DNA from: Symsagittifera roscoffensis
Lineage: Eukaryota; Xenacoelomorpha; Acoela; Convolutidae
NCBI RefSeq assembly: GCF_963678635.1
Contig: NC_087066.1
Span: forward strand, 53,770,312 to 53,834,311
DNA length: 64,000 nt
Direction of reading: 5' to 3'
Positions 12,555 through 22,690 of this stretch are shown here, piece by piece (position 1 is the stretch's first letter; each line of letters starts with the position of its first letter). The translations under genes were made by a program, and so were the position numbers. A model generated the notes under the pieces. The model had not been told where the DNA came from and did no database searches. It saw only the letters and a list, made by a program, of their open reading frames with translations.

Positions 12555-12606
12555 GTCGGAACATTCCGTGCTACCTACACAGCAACCTGCTATGCTTGCT
12601 TGAATT
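12555..12606 (-). repeat. hairpin-GTTCCGAC repeat family copy
   Basis: The minus strand reads AGCAAGCATAGCAGGTTGCT, then CTGTG-TAGGTAG-CACGG, then GAATGTTCCGAC. Structure and tail match the copies at 23889 and 24121. Confidence 0.55.
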
Positions 12607-13886
12607 AGTTTCAATCCTTGTTATTACTTAACACTGTATACCTGGGATGAACTCTCTCGCAGTATCGGTAGAGCAGGAGATATGTGCGAGACAGTTGCAC
12701 AGTCTCTAGCTCAGAGAAGAAAGCCACGTTGAATTGGATCTGAAACACCAGAAAACTATTTTAAAAATTTTTTAGAAAACGAAATTGTTTTTCTCCTTTT
12801 TTCAAAGGCGATTCATATTTTTGAACAATTTGCCTGACAAAAGACGGACAATTTGCCTTTTGGCTACCTCACAAGTTTGTTCGCATTTAACAATGTCTTG
12901 GAAACTACTGGCAGCAGCTCGTCACTACTCTTCAAATTTCAATTCCTTGTTTTGTGCAATTCAACCTAGCAGGTAACGTGTGTGTTCTGTAACTTGACTC
13001 ACATTTCGCAAGAAAGGAAATCAAGTTTATCTAAAATAACCTTTTTTGCCTTTTCAACTAAATTTAAACAGAGACGACTCAATTTGATAACGTTTATTTA
13101 TCTTCACAGATATCGCCTCAAAATTCTCAGAAGACCCATTACTTATCAAATTTGCGATAGCTTGCCTCGCCAGTTGAAGACCAGTGACTACTTCAAATAT
13201 CTGCTTAAGATATGCTGCGAAAGATAACTCATTTTTGAGTTGGCGTTGGTTCATTACGTATAACTTTTTTATACGCCACGGGACAAAGTTTCGGAGAAAA
13301 TCAGAACAAAAATTTGGAATTGCTCAGCTTCAACAAGATCGGTTGAAGCGCGTACAGATCGGGAATGCTGCTTAGGAATTCCGAATTTTTTGCTACTAAA
13401 TTTTCCAGTTTTTCATTATATATATTTACTAAAAAACTAGAGTAATGGCACACTACAAAACTTATACGCAATGAACCGTATATGTAATGGACTGTTGCCG
13501 TTGGAAAGATATTCTTGATGCAATTTATGGAATATATGTTAATTTTCAAAGCTACTACGCTGGTTGTGTTTTTGGCGACAGGTCGTCTCATAATAATGGG
13601 AACCGGAAATTCGAACCATAAACAATTGAGTCTAGACGTCGAAAAGTGATTAATTGAGACGAACTACATTGCAAAAAAGTTGGAATTTGAGCTGCCATGT
13701 AATTCAAAGGCAGAGATATATTTTCAGTCGAATGTCTGATCTAAAAATTCGGGTTTTCGTCAAATATTGATACCCGCGAAATACTCATGCTGAATGTAAG
13801 CGTTTTTTTTCGGCTCAACTTGTGTCTGCTCAATGATTGTCGGCCTTGTTTCCGCTTCATACGTTTTATTCAGTTGCTGTCGTATC

Positions 13887-14343
13887 TCAATATATTACTA
13901 CGAGGTTTCTGATGGTTGCTCTGAGTATTACTGAGTTTGTTATTTTCCAGTTGTCGACAGTTGTGTTGTGAGCTGAAGTTAGAGCTAATTCGAAATCATT
14001 TTCTAGTTTTGAATCTGGTATGACTGCGCCTGATATTCCATTGTATTGCTTGTCTGTCTCTAGTTTGAACATAATTATCTCCTGTTGTTTCGGCTGTAGT
14101 ATTGTTTTTTTGTCGACAATAAATGTCAATTTTTGGCGTCTGTAAATTTTTGCGTTTCTTTCCTACTTTAATTTCAATCATATGCAATGTCATTTGTGGG
14201 AGTTTTAAAAGATTTCGGCTATGATTTTAAGAAGTCGACCTGATGCCATTTTAACAAATGAAGATGGCATTGATTCTAGTGTGGATACATTATCGCTAAG
14301 GATTAAGGGCACCTGCGCATGCACCAGTGTCTATTAGAGCTTT
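13887..14343 (-). pseudogene. retropepsin and pre-RT remnant
   Basis: 14343-14299 on the minus strand reads KALIDTGACAGALNP, the retropepsin active-site loop (D-T-G-A). A stop follows at once, so the protease is destroyed. Further on, 14129-13887 reads QPKQQEIIMFKLETD and SAHNTTVDNWKITN, resembling the linker between protease and RT in Ty3/gypsy elements. No RT motifs follow. Confidence 0.55.
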
Positions 14344-14520
14344 ACGGCTGAGATTGTTAGAAAAGATTAAAGGAATATAGTTGAGACTTTTTTTGTCTTC
14401 TAAGGTTAAGATTACATTGACTTCTTTTTCTTTTTGTGTATTTTTTGTTTTATTGTTTGTATAAAATTGATTATATATGGACTGTAGATTTGTGTGTGGA
14501 GTTAAGAGTTTTTTTGTTGG

Positions 14521-15045
14521 CTAGGGAAAAGAAACTGGGCTCCTCTCTGTTGGGTCTGGAAATGCATGTAAGGCTAAGTTTTGGAGTTTGACTAAAAACT
14601 CTTCTGGTTGTTCCTCTTTATGCTTAAATTTTAAACTTTCTAACTTGAGTTGGTGTAGTTTTCTCAACTTAGGATTACAAAAATGGTTTTTAAGAGCCTG
14701 TAAAGTTAAATCTACATCGGCTTTGGTTGATGCATCAAAAGTGTGGAAAAACTGTAAGGCTGAATCTTTCAAGTGTAACTTGAGATAACCTACTTGTTGT
14801 GGTCTAGCTACTCCTGTGACGTCTATTATGCTTCTAAATAAAGATTCAAAATCTACCCAGTTTTCTAGTGTTGAACCTCCAAATTTTGTTAGCGAGACTG
14901 TTGAATGTGGAATTGGTACTGTGGGCAGAGCAGCGACAGGGGCTGTTGCTTTTGAACTGTGTGCTGTCGATGTGCCTAATGATGTCAACGAAGTTGTCTT
15001 AGTTGTTTTTATTGTTGTTCCCGTTGTTGTTGTTGCTGTTGACAT
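14521..15045 (-). pseudogene. retrotransposon gag (capsid) fragment
   Basis: 174 residues: a Thr/Ser-rich N-terminus (residues 1-50), then a capsid-like helical region with FGGSTLENWVDFESLFRSII, VGYLKLHLKDSALQFF, ALKNHFCNP and LESLKFKHKEEQPEEFLVKL. These match the spacing of Ty3/gypsy-type gag capsids. The frame ends before any CCHC zinc knuckle, so the nucleocapsid is missing. In an intact element Gag packages the RNA in cytoplasmic particles. Confidence 0.7.
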
Positions 15046-16619
15046 TGTTAGCCTATTTTATGCTTTCTTTTCCTACCAATTTTTTTTCTTTTTGATCCTA
15101 TCAATGTCTTTATATGTGTTTTGTTTTTCGGGTGTTGCTTCATTATCTTTATCAATTTACTGCACAGTATGGATTTGTTAAAGCATTTTAATTAACCTAG
15201 ACCAACTGTTGTAAGCGTGAAGAGAGAGTAGTGAGAGATGCGCATCTTGAATTGACTTCCTTCAAGTGTTTTAAGCTCGGGAGATGGAAGATTTCTTCAA
15301 CTAGATCAGTCAGTCAGTTCGTAAGTTGTCAGTTTTTGAAATTCGTGGCCGTCTGCTTTTTGATTTTCTTTCACTGTCTTTTGGTTTCTGAGTTGCCTGT
15401 CCTTTCTATCACCATGTCGTATCTCAATATATTACTATGAGGTCTCTGATGGTTGGTCTGAGTATTACTTAATTGGTTATTTAGTCACTTTCCAAATGAC
15501 GAGGAAAGTTCTATGCCCGAGAGATATATCGGATGTCGTTCACTTCGCAGGGCGGTATTCCTCTTGAAAGCTCAAAGGACAGAGAAAGAAGTTTAGGCAG
15601 AGCTTTAAATTTCGAGTCAAGCTGGTCACTCTAGCGGATATCTCTCGAGTGATTTTACAAAGTTTATAAACCAAGAGTATATGTTATTATTTACACTCAT
15701 CAAATTTATTCAACAAAAGTATCAGCAAAGGTTGGCCACTCTGTTTTTCATCACCAAGCCTTTTTCGGAGTTTATTATTTGAGTTCAAATGTTTACTTCC
15801 TGTTTCTTTCGTAATGGTGTTTACTAGTCCCCTCGTTCACAACTTTTTGTTGTCTCACGGGAAATATAGTTCATGGTCGTAAATAACAAATAGGGCCTTG
15901 AAGTATTGGGCGAATCTCTTCTGCATAAGCGACTTCGCCCGAATTTTTTATAAACAAAATCTATGATTTTCGAAAATGTCAACTTTGTGATTTGTTGACC
16001 GTTTTTTGGACTTGTCTCGATAACTAACCTGCCAAATCTGATATCAATGGACACAACAGTTTGTTGGAAGCTTAATTTAACAATTTGCTACGCATAGTTT
16101 CTTCTAGGCTATTCTTTACTTTTTTAGTTGTTGAAATTACGCTTTTCATCCCGCATTGGTATAACAAATTCAAAAATATCAAAAACATACCTCCAGCTTT
16201 AGCTGGGCCCTAGGTGTCTTTCATTTTGGTTCACCTAGTGTTTTTCTCTTTTTTTGGAGTTTTCGCCTCTGTTAAAGGTGTCCTTTGAAAAATGAGAAAT
16301 TTTTGGATTTCTAAGTTCAGGTGTTCTAATGTAAGCTACGCTTCTAATAGTTAAACTGGCTGCTGAATAAATATTTCAGTTTATCGAAATCTTTCCCCTT
16401 TCTAATTCATTCCCTCTTTAAAGTGAGCTGGGCTCACCTGAAGTTTATGAGGCATCAATTTGTTTTAGTTAACTGCCTCGCGCTCTCATATATTGTAAAC
16501 CATCGGTGAAAATATTTCACCTGTGTCTAAACTTTTTCCTTCGGAAGAAAGGATGTTTTACCATTTCGAAATTGTTTATTGCTTTTGTTGACTCATCTAA
16601 TCAGTGAATTCTCTGCTGA

Positions 16620-16804
16620 TTAATGACAGTATACTGACTTCAAAGTGTAGACTAATTGGTTTCTGAATTCAGCGGCGACCTCGAACTCGCCTATAACCTG
16701 GAATCCGTCTGTATCAAATAAATTAATACCCCCCTCCCGCCCCCATTAAAATCTTTTTCCGCACTCGATCGTTTCATTTCATCAAGAGCTTTGTCGTTAG
16801 CCAT
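16620..16804 (-). other. possible short coding piece split by a G-run frameshift
   Basis: On the minus strand an ATG at 16804 opens MANDKALDEMKRSSAEKDFN. After a 16-base G-rich run (16744-16729) a second frame continues as INLFDTDGFQVIGEFEVAAE to a stop at 16620. The two frames differ by one base across the run, so this could be a slippage error, a broken exon, or chance within a repeat. I do not recognise the product. Confidence 0.2.
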
Positions 16805-16920
16805 TGTAGCAAGTGTTACTCCAATGCACGAAATGGTTACTATAGACAAATCCCGAGTCTTTTTTTGTTATACAGTCCGAAATTGCCAAATCGCCACATT
16901 GAGCGTCTGCTGTTAATGAA

Positions 16921-17322
16921 AATGGGTCGTTTTGGCTTTTCTTAACTTAATAAAGAATTACGCGGATACTACCGAGTTAATTGATGAGAAATTTATATCA
17001 AATGAAGCCTCTTACTCAGCCTAACAAAGTTCTAAAAGGTCAAATAGCCTAACAAAGTTCTGAAAGGTAAAATAGCCAAAAATTTGTATAAGAGAAATAA
17101 TTTTTGGTTGAGAGCCAAAAAAACTTATTCTTACTACATGAAAATCAAAATCTTTGCTTAAAAACGGTACCCAAAATTTCTGCGCAAATTTTTGGAAGTT
17201 TTATCTTTCTAGAATTTTGTTGGGCTGTGTAAAAGGCTTCTTTTGATATCAATTTCTCATCAATTAAATCGGTAGTTTCCGCGTAATTCTTGATTAACAA
17301 AAAAGCTAAAACGCCCCATTTT
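16921..17322. repeat. foldback element with arms of about 120 bases
   Basis: Left arm 16921-17040 and right arm about 17198-17322 are inverted copies. For example AATTACGCGGATACTACCG on the left matches AATTACGCGGAAACTACCG on the reverse of the right, and both contain TTAATTGATGAGAAAT. The loop includes a 29-base motif repeated twice (CCTAACAAAGTTCT at 17020 and 17049). A related single arm is at 21125-21415. Likely a MITE or foldback transposon. Confidence 0.7.
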
Positions 17323-17817
17323 TGGGGTAGAAATTCAGTTGAAATTTTTAAAAATCAGTTGCACCATATTGATTTTGGTGAAACTCTAAGCATCTTAGTC
17401 TCTTCACTTTTTATCTTATCTCGACCCAATTTGAGATAAACGAGTTTGAAGTTTTAATTTTTGTCCGGATAATTTAAATCAGCACTGTATTCGGCTCAGC
17501 TTTCATTCAAATTCCGTTTTCATTTCAACACTCGTCTAGAGTAAGAAACTTTAAAATTTCAGAATGGAATTTATACTTAAAAGTTTTTCATGCCAAAATT
17601 TTTTCTCCCTGAAACCATGTTTTTGAATTTTCATTAAACGCCGTTAAATGTGTTTCTGGACGTGTTTTCTGTAAATAGAAAATCATTCCAGGCATCATTT
17701 TGAAGATTTTAGTTGTGCTTTTATTGAAAATTTTTCTGTTTTCTTTGGACTTAGTGACTCTTCTTTCCTTTCCTGTCTGCTAACTTACAATGCTATTTTT
17801 GTGGTATCTCAAGTGAT

Positions 17818-17834
17818 GCGAAGCTCCGCTTCGC
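17818..17834. repeat. GCGAAGC-TCC-GCTTCGC hairpin repeat
   Basis: A perfect 7-base stem with a TCC loop. Variants occur at 8930-8947 and 39490-39506, each followed by GCGTC or GCCTCT, so this is a dispersed short repeat rather than chance. Confidence 0.5.
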
Positions 17835-18442
17835 CTCTATGTACTGACTATTGTTTACTTTACTATAGCCCAATTGTAATAAGCAAAAAGCGCGGATTCA
17901 AGATTTTTGCGAAATAAGATTTCCAAAATTTTGTTCAGTTTTCTTTTCTACTAAGTCTGTTTTGAGTTTTCGTCTCCCAAAACACTTGAAAACATAATCT
18001 GTATATATTGGCTGGCAGAGAAGGTATTTTCAACGTCATCTGCTCAAAATGCTACTCATAAAAAGTATATCAATCAAACTTCAGCGTGTTTGTTTTGATA
18101 TTTGCGAACATGTTCAAGAGAACCGTCCTCACCGATTACCTTTTTGAAGGGTCGCTTTAAGCTTTAACTAGGTCCACAATCAAGCCATTGCGTTGCAATC
18201 AGAAAACCAGCTCTGAAAGTTGCCTAGGGTGAAAAAATCTTAGAAGGAATTTGTGTGATTCAGAACTGTTTAAAGCACTTGTTTTCTCCAGCAGTATGCC
18301 GAGAGTTTCTAAATGCTGTGAACTGGGGAGTATTTCCCCCGGTTGCAAAAGAGGTGAAGTTTGTTACTTTGTATGAAGGTGGTATATGCTCAAACGTTGA
18401 GTTATTCATTCATGCGGGTGGCGATTCTTTACTTGGTACCAA

Positions 18443-18465
18443 GGGGGCTGGGGGAGGGGGGGGGG
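18443..18465 (+). other. G-quadruplex-type G runs
   Basis: Runs of 5, 5 and 10 G separated by CT and A. Similar runs lie at 16729-16744 (minus) and 20159-20185 (plus). The first two are both followed by ATACAGAC within about 20 bases, which suggests a shared repeat. Confidence 0.5.
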
Positions 18466-18528
18466 TAAATACAGACCATAAATTAGGGTATCTTAATCTT
18501 AAACCTGTTGGACCCCTTTTGACCTTAC

Positions 18529-18813
18529 CAGTGCCTTGTGGATGTGCTTAAGGATGACCCGGCTGTCCTGATTGGATGCTAGCGACTTCATTAGTCGACT
18601 GTTGCCCAGGTAGGGAAGACACTTGAGGTGGCGCACTTTAGGGAAACACTTGACAAGCGACAGGGTCGAACCACTGGCCGAGAAGTGCAGAGTTTCTACG
18701 TTGGGAAATGTCTGTTGCTCCAGATTGAGTCTTGCATTGTAGACCAGTGAGTCATCTATGCTGATTTGAAGCGACTTCACTCGGTTGAACAAATTGAGTA
18801 GGTTGTCCAGGAC
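18529..18813 (-). CDS. F-box/LRR protein, exon 5
   Basis: The acceptor GTTACAG precedes 18813 and the donor GTAAGG follows 18529. It is in phase 0 at both ends (95 codons). Leucine-rich content fits LRRs: VLDNLLNLFNRVKSLQIS, FPNVETLHFSASGSTLS, FPKVRHLKCLPYLGNS. It joins in phase to the exon at 20501-20339 across a 1525-base intron that carries a LINE insertion. The exon ends without a stop, so more coding sequence lies downstream on the minus strand. Confidence 0.75.
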
Positions 18814-18953
18814 CTGTAACAGCAACCTCTCTTATTGATCCGACCAGCAAAATAGATCAACTTAAACAATAAAAGTAATATTTTTTTACTTTATCGGTTG
18901 CGTAATTTATCCTACACCTGTTGCTACAATCTAACTGTTGACCCGACTAATTA

Positions 18954-19775
18954 AACCCTCCTCCTAACTTTTAAAGCTTTAATTCGCCCCATACTTGACT
19001 ATGCAGCCCCCGCATGGTCCCACGCATCAAGTAACACCTCCATAAATTGCCTGCAGGTTGCCCAAAACCAATCCCTTCGCGTTGTTACTGGATCAAATCT
19101 AATGAGTTCAACTGCCCACCTGCACAGTGAATCTGAAATCCTAACGGTCAAAGACCACCATACCCTTCTGTCATCTCAATTTTTTATCTCTACCTATCGT
19201 TCCCACCATCCCATTAATTTTATACATTCACATCCCCCTCCTCCCCGTCTACTTCGCCCCTCAATTATAAGCTGCTTCAAAGAAGACATCCAGAAAATTT
19301 TAACCGACTTTTCAGTCTACGCAAACCACCCTCTAGTTCTGGACGACCGAGACGAAGTCTCCACTTTTATTTTTAACTACTACAAACCAATTTTAAAAGA
19401 CAACCATACCTCCCTTGTAACCAAGTTCCTAGCCGAAACCCCTCCGTCTAAAGTTATTTGTATCCCTCCCCCAAAGATTGACCCCTCTGAAAAATCTCTC
19501 CCACGTCCCACGCGCTGTAAGCTCTCCCAACTCCGGTCTGGCTACAGCCGGCTCCTTAACACTTACCTATCCCGCCTCGACAGCTCCATCTCCCACCTTT
19601 GCCCAACCTGTTCCCTTGCCCCCCACACAACATGTCACCTTTTCAACTGCTCCCAAAACCCCTCCCCACTCACCCCAGCAGACCTGTGGCTTCGGCCGGT
19701 AGAGGTTGCTAAGTTCCTTGACCTGGAGACAGAAGAGCCCAACCCGACCCGCGTGGGCTAACAACAACAACAACA
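18954..19775 (+). mobile_element. 5'-truncated non-LTR retrotransposon with target-site duplication
   Basis: The insert is bounded by a perfect 13-base direct repeat ACCCGACTAATTA (18941-18953 and 19776-19788), a classic target-site duplication. It ends in a short ACAACAACA tail right after the stop, and it contains only the C-terminus of ORF2. It is C-rich and GC-richer than its AT-rich surroundings. It lies in the intron between exons 4 and 5 of the F-box gene, in the opposite orientation. Confidence 0.88.
18955..19761 (+). pseudogene. LINE ORF2 C-terminal fragment with zinc-knuckle-like end
   Basis: The frame is open from 18955 to the TAA at 19759. It starts with KALIRPILDYAAPAWS (post-RT thumb region), then LQVAQNQSLRVVTG. 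The C-terminal part has KLSQLRSGYSRLLNTYLSR and a Cys/His cluster CPTCSLAPHTTCHLFNC, followed by TPADLWLRPVEVAKFL. This layout is usual in Jockey-like LINEs of invertebrates. There are no internal stops, so the insertion is young, but with no RT or endonuclease it is inactive. Confidence 0.8.
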
Positions 19776-20158
19776 ACCCGACTAATTACGCTTGCGAATA
19801 GCAAGCGTTATCAAACTGGAATATAAACTTTTTTCTAGTTAACAACTAGTTTAACAAAATCAGTTGAATCCGTTAGCTTAGCTGTTAGCCGCAGCCAAAG
19901 GTAGCTGGTAGTAACAGAACAGAATGCCTGTCAACAGAATTCTTTTCTGGGCATATGTGCCGTTCAAATGGCAGTTCCATTCGAAATTTTATTATTGGTT
20001 GTATTTAGTTTTCTTTTTTTTTTCACTTTTTATTTATCGCTTTTTTCACTTTAAAATTTTTTTCCAGCTTAAATGCTTTCGGCTGATACATATCTGTTTA
20101 GCTGCCTATAAATTTGTTTGAAGCACCAAATTTTTTAAATTGGTTTTGTGCTTAAGGA

Positions 20159-20185
20159 AGGGTAGGTGGGTGGGGCTGGGGTGGT
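20159..20185 (+). other. G-rich tract
   Basis: GGGTAGGTGGGTGGGGCTGG followed by GG: four or more G runs suit an intramolecular quadruplex. It is on the non-template side of the F-box gene intron. Confidence 0.4.
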
Positions 20186-20338
20186 ATTTTGGGAATTTTT
20201 TTTCGGCTCACCACCAAATTTTGTCTGCTAAGTATCCGCTTAATGAACTTTGTTCTTAATGCTCATTTAACACTGACAGCTGTATTTTTCCTTAAATTTA
20301 CCCGCATTCTAGACAAACGTTAAAAAAGTTATACTAAC

Positions 20339-20501
20339 CCTGATGTCGGTTCTGTTGGAGAGAGTGTGCACTGAGAGGTGTTTGAGGTGTGTGACCATCT
20401 GCATCATTTCACACCCAGGCACCGTCAACACCCATTTGTCTATGTTGTTCACGTCCACTCGCTCCACAGGATTGCCACTCTCTATCACGTTGCGAACGAA
20501 G
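20339..20501 (-). CDS. F-box/LRR protein, exon 4
   Basis: The acceptor CTTGTTTGCAG precedes 20501. One base completes the codon split at exon 3, giving Asn. The donor after 20339 is GTTAGT and leaves phase 0. The 54-residue segment (VRNVIESGNPVERVDVNN, MMQMVTHLKHLSVHTLSN) fits an LRR turn. An in-frame stop just upstream of the acceptor rules out a longer exon. Confidence 0.75.
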
Positions 20502-20699
20502 CTGCAAACAAGTTCCTTTACAAACTTAAGTTCAACAGCACAACCCTCAAGTTTAACTTGAAGCTTGAATTACTTTCTTTAATGTTTATTGCACAAGCGA
20601 GTGTAGTGTTATATTATTAATTTCTTTTTTTCCCAGCCCAACGCTCAAATAGCAGTGCTTGTTAGTGGAATTTATGGTGCGTAGCATTGGCAATTAAAT

Positions 20700-20935
20700 A
20701 GCACTTGTTGTATCAGCTATATTGGTGGCTTGTGTTTGCCGGTTTTCAAGCGATATGGCCCAGATGCGAGGATGTGGGTCTGTTAATCTCCAGCAGCGGG
20801 GTTCGACTCCGGTACTTATTGAAAATAAGTGTTAACTGTTATCGCCGTATTGGTTGCTAGTGTTTGCATATTGACAGCAATCATTAATCTCCAGGTCGGG
20901 GATCGGTCCCGGCGCAATTTCAAGTTTTAATTTTT
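20700..20935 (+). repeat. two tandem tRNA-like units
   Basis: Unit 1 has an A box (TGGCCCAGATGCGAGG), an anticodon-arm-like CTGTTAATC (as in tRNA-Asn) and a perfect B box GGTTCGACTCC at 20803. Unit 2, about 110 bases later, repeats GTTTGCAT, ATTAATCTCCAG and GGGGATCGGTCCC. The acceptor stems do not pair, so these are SINE heads, perhaps tRNA-Asn-derived. Confidence 0.6.
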
Positions 20936-21124
20936 TTTGTACCTTTTCTTATTTCATTTTCTACCGTATTATTTTTTCCACCTATTTTCGCAAAATGATC
21001 AAAAATTGCTTTGTAATTCAAGTTTGGCATTTTATGCTGTAAAACTGGCCTTTTTCATTTTCAAACAAAAACATACTCCTTTATGATTAATTTGAGAAAT
21101 AATACAGTTTTTAAAATTGGTTCT

Positions 21125-21415
21125 GCTTCATAAGAGGCTCACTTTGATGTATTTGCTCATCAATTGACCAGGTGGCTTCAGCGTATTTTTGATTGACGAA
21201 AAAGAGCGACAAATGACTCAAATTTGGGGCAACGTTTTGGTTTAGAATTTTGCCACAAAAATTGCACCCTTTTATTCTGACAAAGTTCTAAGCATTTTTT
21301 TTTCAGTATATTTCTATTTTTGTCCAAAATTAATATGTTTTGAGAAAAACGCATTTGTTTTTTCAATTTTGTTTTATTCTTTTAAAATCAGCACTGTATA
21401 TTATCAGCTGAAAAC
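21125..21415 (+). repeat. copy of the 17.2-kb foldback arm
   Basis: Shares with 17235-17500 the ordered pieces GAGGCT..TTTGAT, CTCATCAATT, GATTGAC/AAC, TTTGGGG, TTCTAAGCAT and AAATCAGCACTGTAT. Divergent but collinear over about 280 bases. Confidence 0.6.
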
Positions 21416-21761
21416 CATTAGCCGAATTCATCAAATAATTGAAAAAAAATTAGGATAAAAAAGGCGAAAAATAAAAAACAAAAGCGGAAGTGAAAAAGTT
21501 CTAGAACTAAAAGAAAAACCAAATTTCGAAGTTGAAAAAGGTGGTATTTGAAAAGCAAACATGCTCAAACTATATTTGTTAGCGAGCAGGTCCCCCGAGT
21601 AATTGAAGCTTATGATCAAATTTATTTAATGAAAAAAGTCTAAATCCCGGTGGCTATCTCTAGTGTAAAAAATAATTAATAGTCGTGTTCGTGAACGTTT
21701 GAAGCTCAGGTTTTGTCTAGAAAAGCCTCTGAATGATTTGGTTTATGCTTTGAAAACTCAC

Positions 21762-22039
21762 TTTTTTAGAATTGATTCAGTGACACCCCCGTCTGAATTA
21801 GCTTTGACAGTGATCTCTTTCAAATTCACCAACTCTCTAATCAACACCTCCAGAGCCTCGAAGAAGCCCTTGTACGTGGACACTTTCTGAGCGCCCACTT
21901 CGTCTTTGTTCTCATTGGTAAGTTTAGCTTGTTCAATCAGCACCAAAAACTGAAGGTTGGAGAGAAAGGATACTGACTGGAATGAAGTCTCGCGGTAGTT
22001 GTGGAAAGAAATGTTCTCAAGATGCAACCGGCATAAATT
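21762..22039 (-). CDS. F-box/LRR protein, exon 3
   Basis: The acceptor TTTTGTTCCAG precedes 22039 (phase 0) and the strong donor GTGAGT follows 21762 (phase 2). LRR pattern: NLCRLHLENISFHNYRE, FLSNLQFLVLIEQAKL, EALEVLIRELVNLKEITVKA. The intron to exon 2 is only 189 bases. Confidence 0.8.
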
Positions 22040-22228
22040 CTGGAACAAAATACACGAAGGGCTAATAAAAAATCTTAAAAATGCCCTAATTTTTTTTACT
22101 TTCCGAAATTTATATGCATATTTGTACAACTGGCTGTTCAGTTCTCACGAAAAAATGACGGAACCCATTTTTTATACTAAGTTGTCTTTTCCTCGAAAAA
22201 ACAAGCGAGTTGCTTTTCATGCTTTTAC

Positions 22229-22449
22229 CTGGAATAGTTCACACCGAATCCAGGGTATCGGCTGACTCATCAGCCTCCAGTCGTATTCTTTGATGATGAG
22301 GGTCTCCAGGTAGCGACATTGTTTTCCGAGAAGAGTGAGAAAGTCCTCCAGCACTAGTTTGTAAGTACTCGCGTACTCGAAGTCGTTTTTGAAGCGTAGC
22401 GATACAGTCCTGAGGCAGTTGCGTTTGGAAATGAACGTCCTTTGATGAT
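22229..22449 (-). CDS. F-box/LRR protein, exon 2
   Basis: The acceptor CCGTTTTTCAG precedes 22449 and the donor GTAAAA follows 22229. Entry phase 1 agrees with exon 1 and the exit is phase 0. The product includes LRTVSLRFKNDFEY and QCRYLETLIIKEYDW, in line with LRRs. It is linked to exon 1 across a 2666-base intron full of repeats. Confidence 0.8.
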
Positions 22450-22631
22450 CTGAAAAACGGAGAAAAAAGGAATTAGGTCATAGTTTGATCAGACTTTGGA
22501 TAAAAAGTGATCGGGTAATTTGATTAAGTATTTTAGATCAACCAAATTGAATTCGCAATTGAAATCCCCATAGTAGCTAAAAAATAGCGCAGATTTATTC
22601 AACAGATGTTAGCGCTGCGAAAAAAATCTAA

Positions 22632-22690
22632 AAACAAACAAGAATAGCTTGTTATTGTTCAAGTAGCATTGAAAGTTCCGACCAATTGTT
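22632..22690 (+). repeat. hairpin-GTTCCGAC repeat family copy
   Basis: CAAACAAGAATAGCT, then TTCAAGTAGCATTGAA, then AGTTCCGACC. The hairpin is weaker than in other copies. Confidence 0.45.

Larger units (their letters stand above)
10934..13886. other. non-coding stretch, likely intronic or intergenic
   Basis: AT-rich. It contains two degenerate minus-strand copies of the hairpin-GTTCCGAC family (11170-11215 and 12555-12606). A slightly GC-richer piece near 12190-12310 has a short frame on the plus strand (DFIKEDSEGLKCG) that I cannot assign. Other ORFs show no domain. Confidence 0.4.
13887..15484 (-). mobile_element. gypsy-like LTR retrotransposon fragment (gag-protease)
   Basis: A minus-strand gag (15045-14521) is followed by a DTGA protease signature (near 14320) and a short pre-RT region (14129-13887). 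A direct repeat of about 65 bases containing TCTCAATATATTACTA lies at both edges (13886-13950 and 15415-15484). It may be the remains of LTRs or a shared leader. No RT or integrase follows, so the copy is truncated. It sits in DNA that would be intronic if the 10741-10933 exon belongs to the F-box gene. Confidence 0.65.
15485..18528. other. non-coding, probably intronic, repeat-bearing stretch
   Basis: Contains the foldback repeat at 16921-17322, a possible frameshifted short ORF at 16620-16804, a GCGAAGC hairpin at 17818-17834 and a long G run at 18443-18465. Matching 10-base arms CGAGAGATAT and ATATCTCTCG near 15520 and 15640 form a loose inverted repeat. A plus-strand frame at 18255-18551 (SPAVCREFLNAVNWGVFPPV) looks coding-like but has no assigned domain. 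Confidence 0.4.

Noticed and set aside
18255-18551. 98-codon plus-strand gene
   Set aside because: The first 60 residues look coding-like but the rest is a poly-G tract and the antisense of F-box exon 5; no domain.
20758-20822. Functional tRNA-Asn gene
   Set aside because: A and B boxes are good but the acceptor stem does not pair and a second decayed copy follows; a SINE head is likelier.
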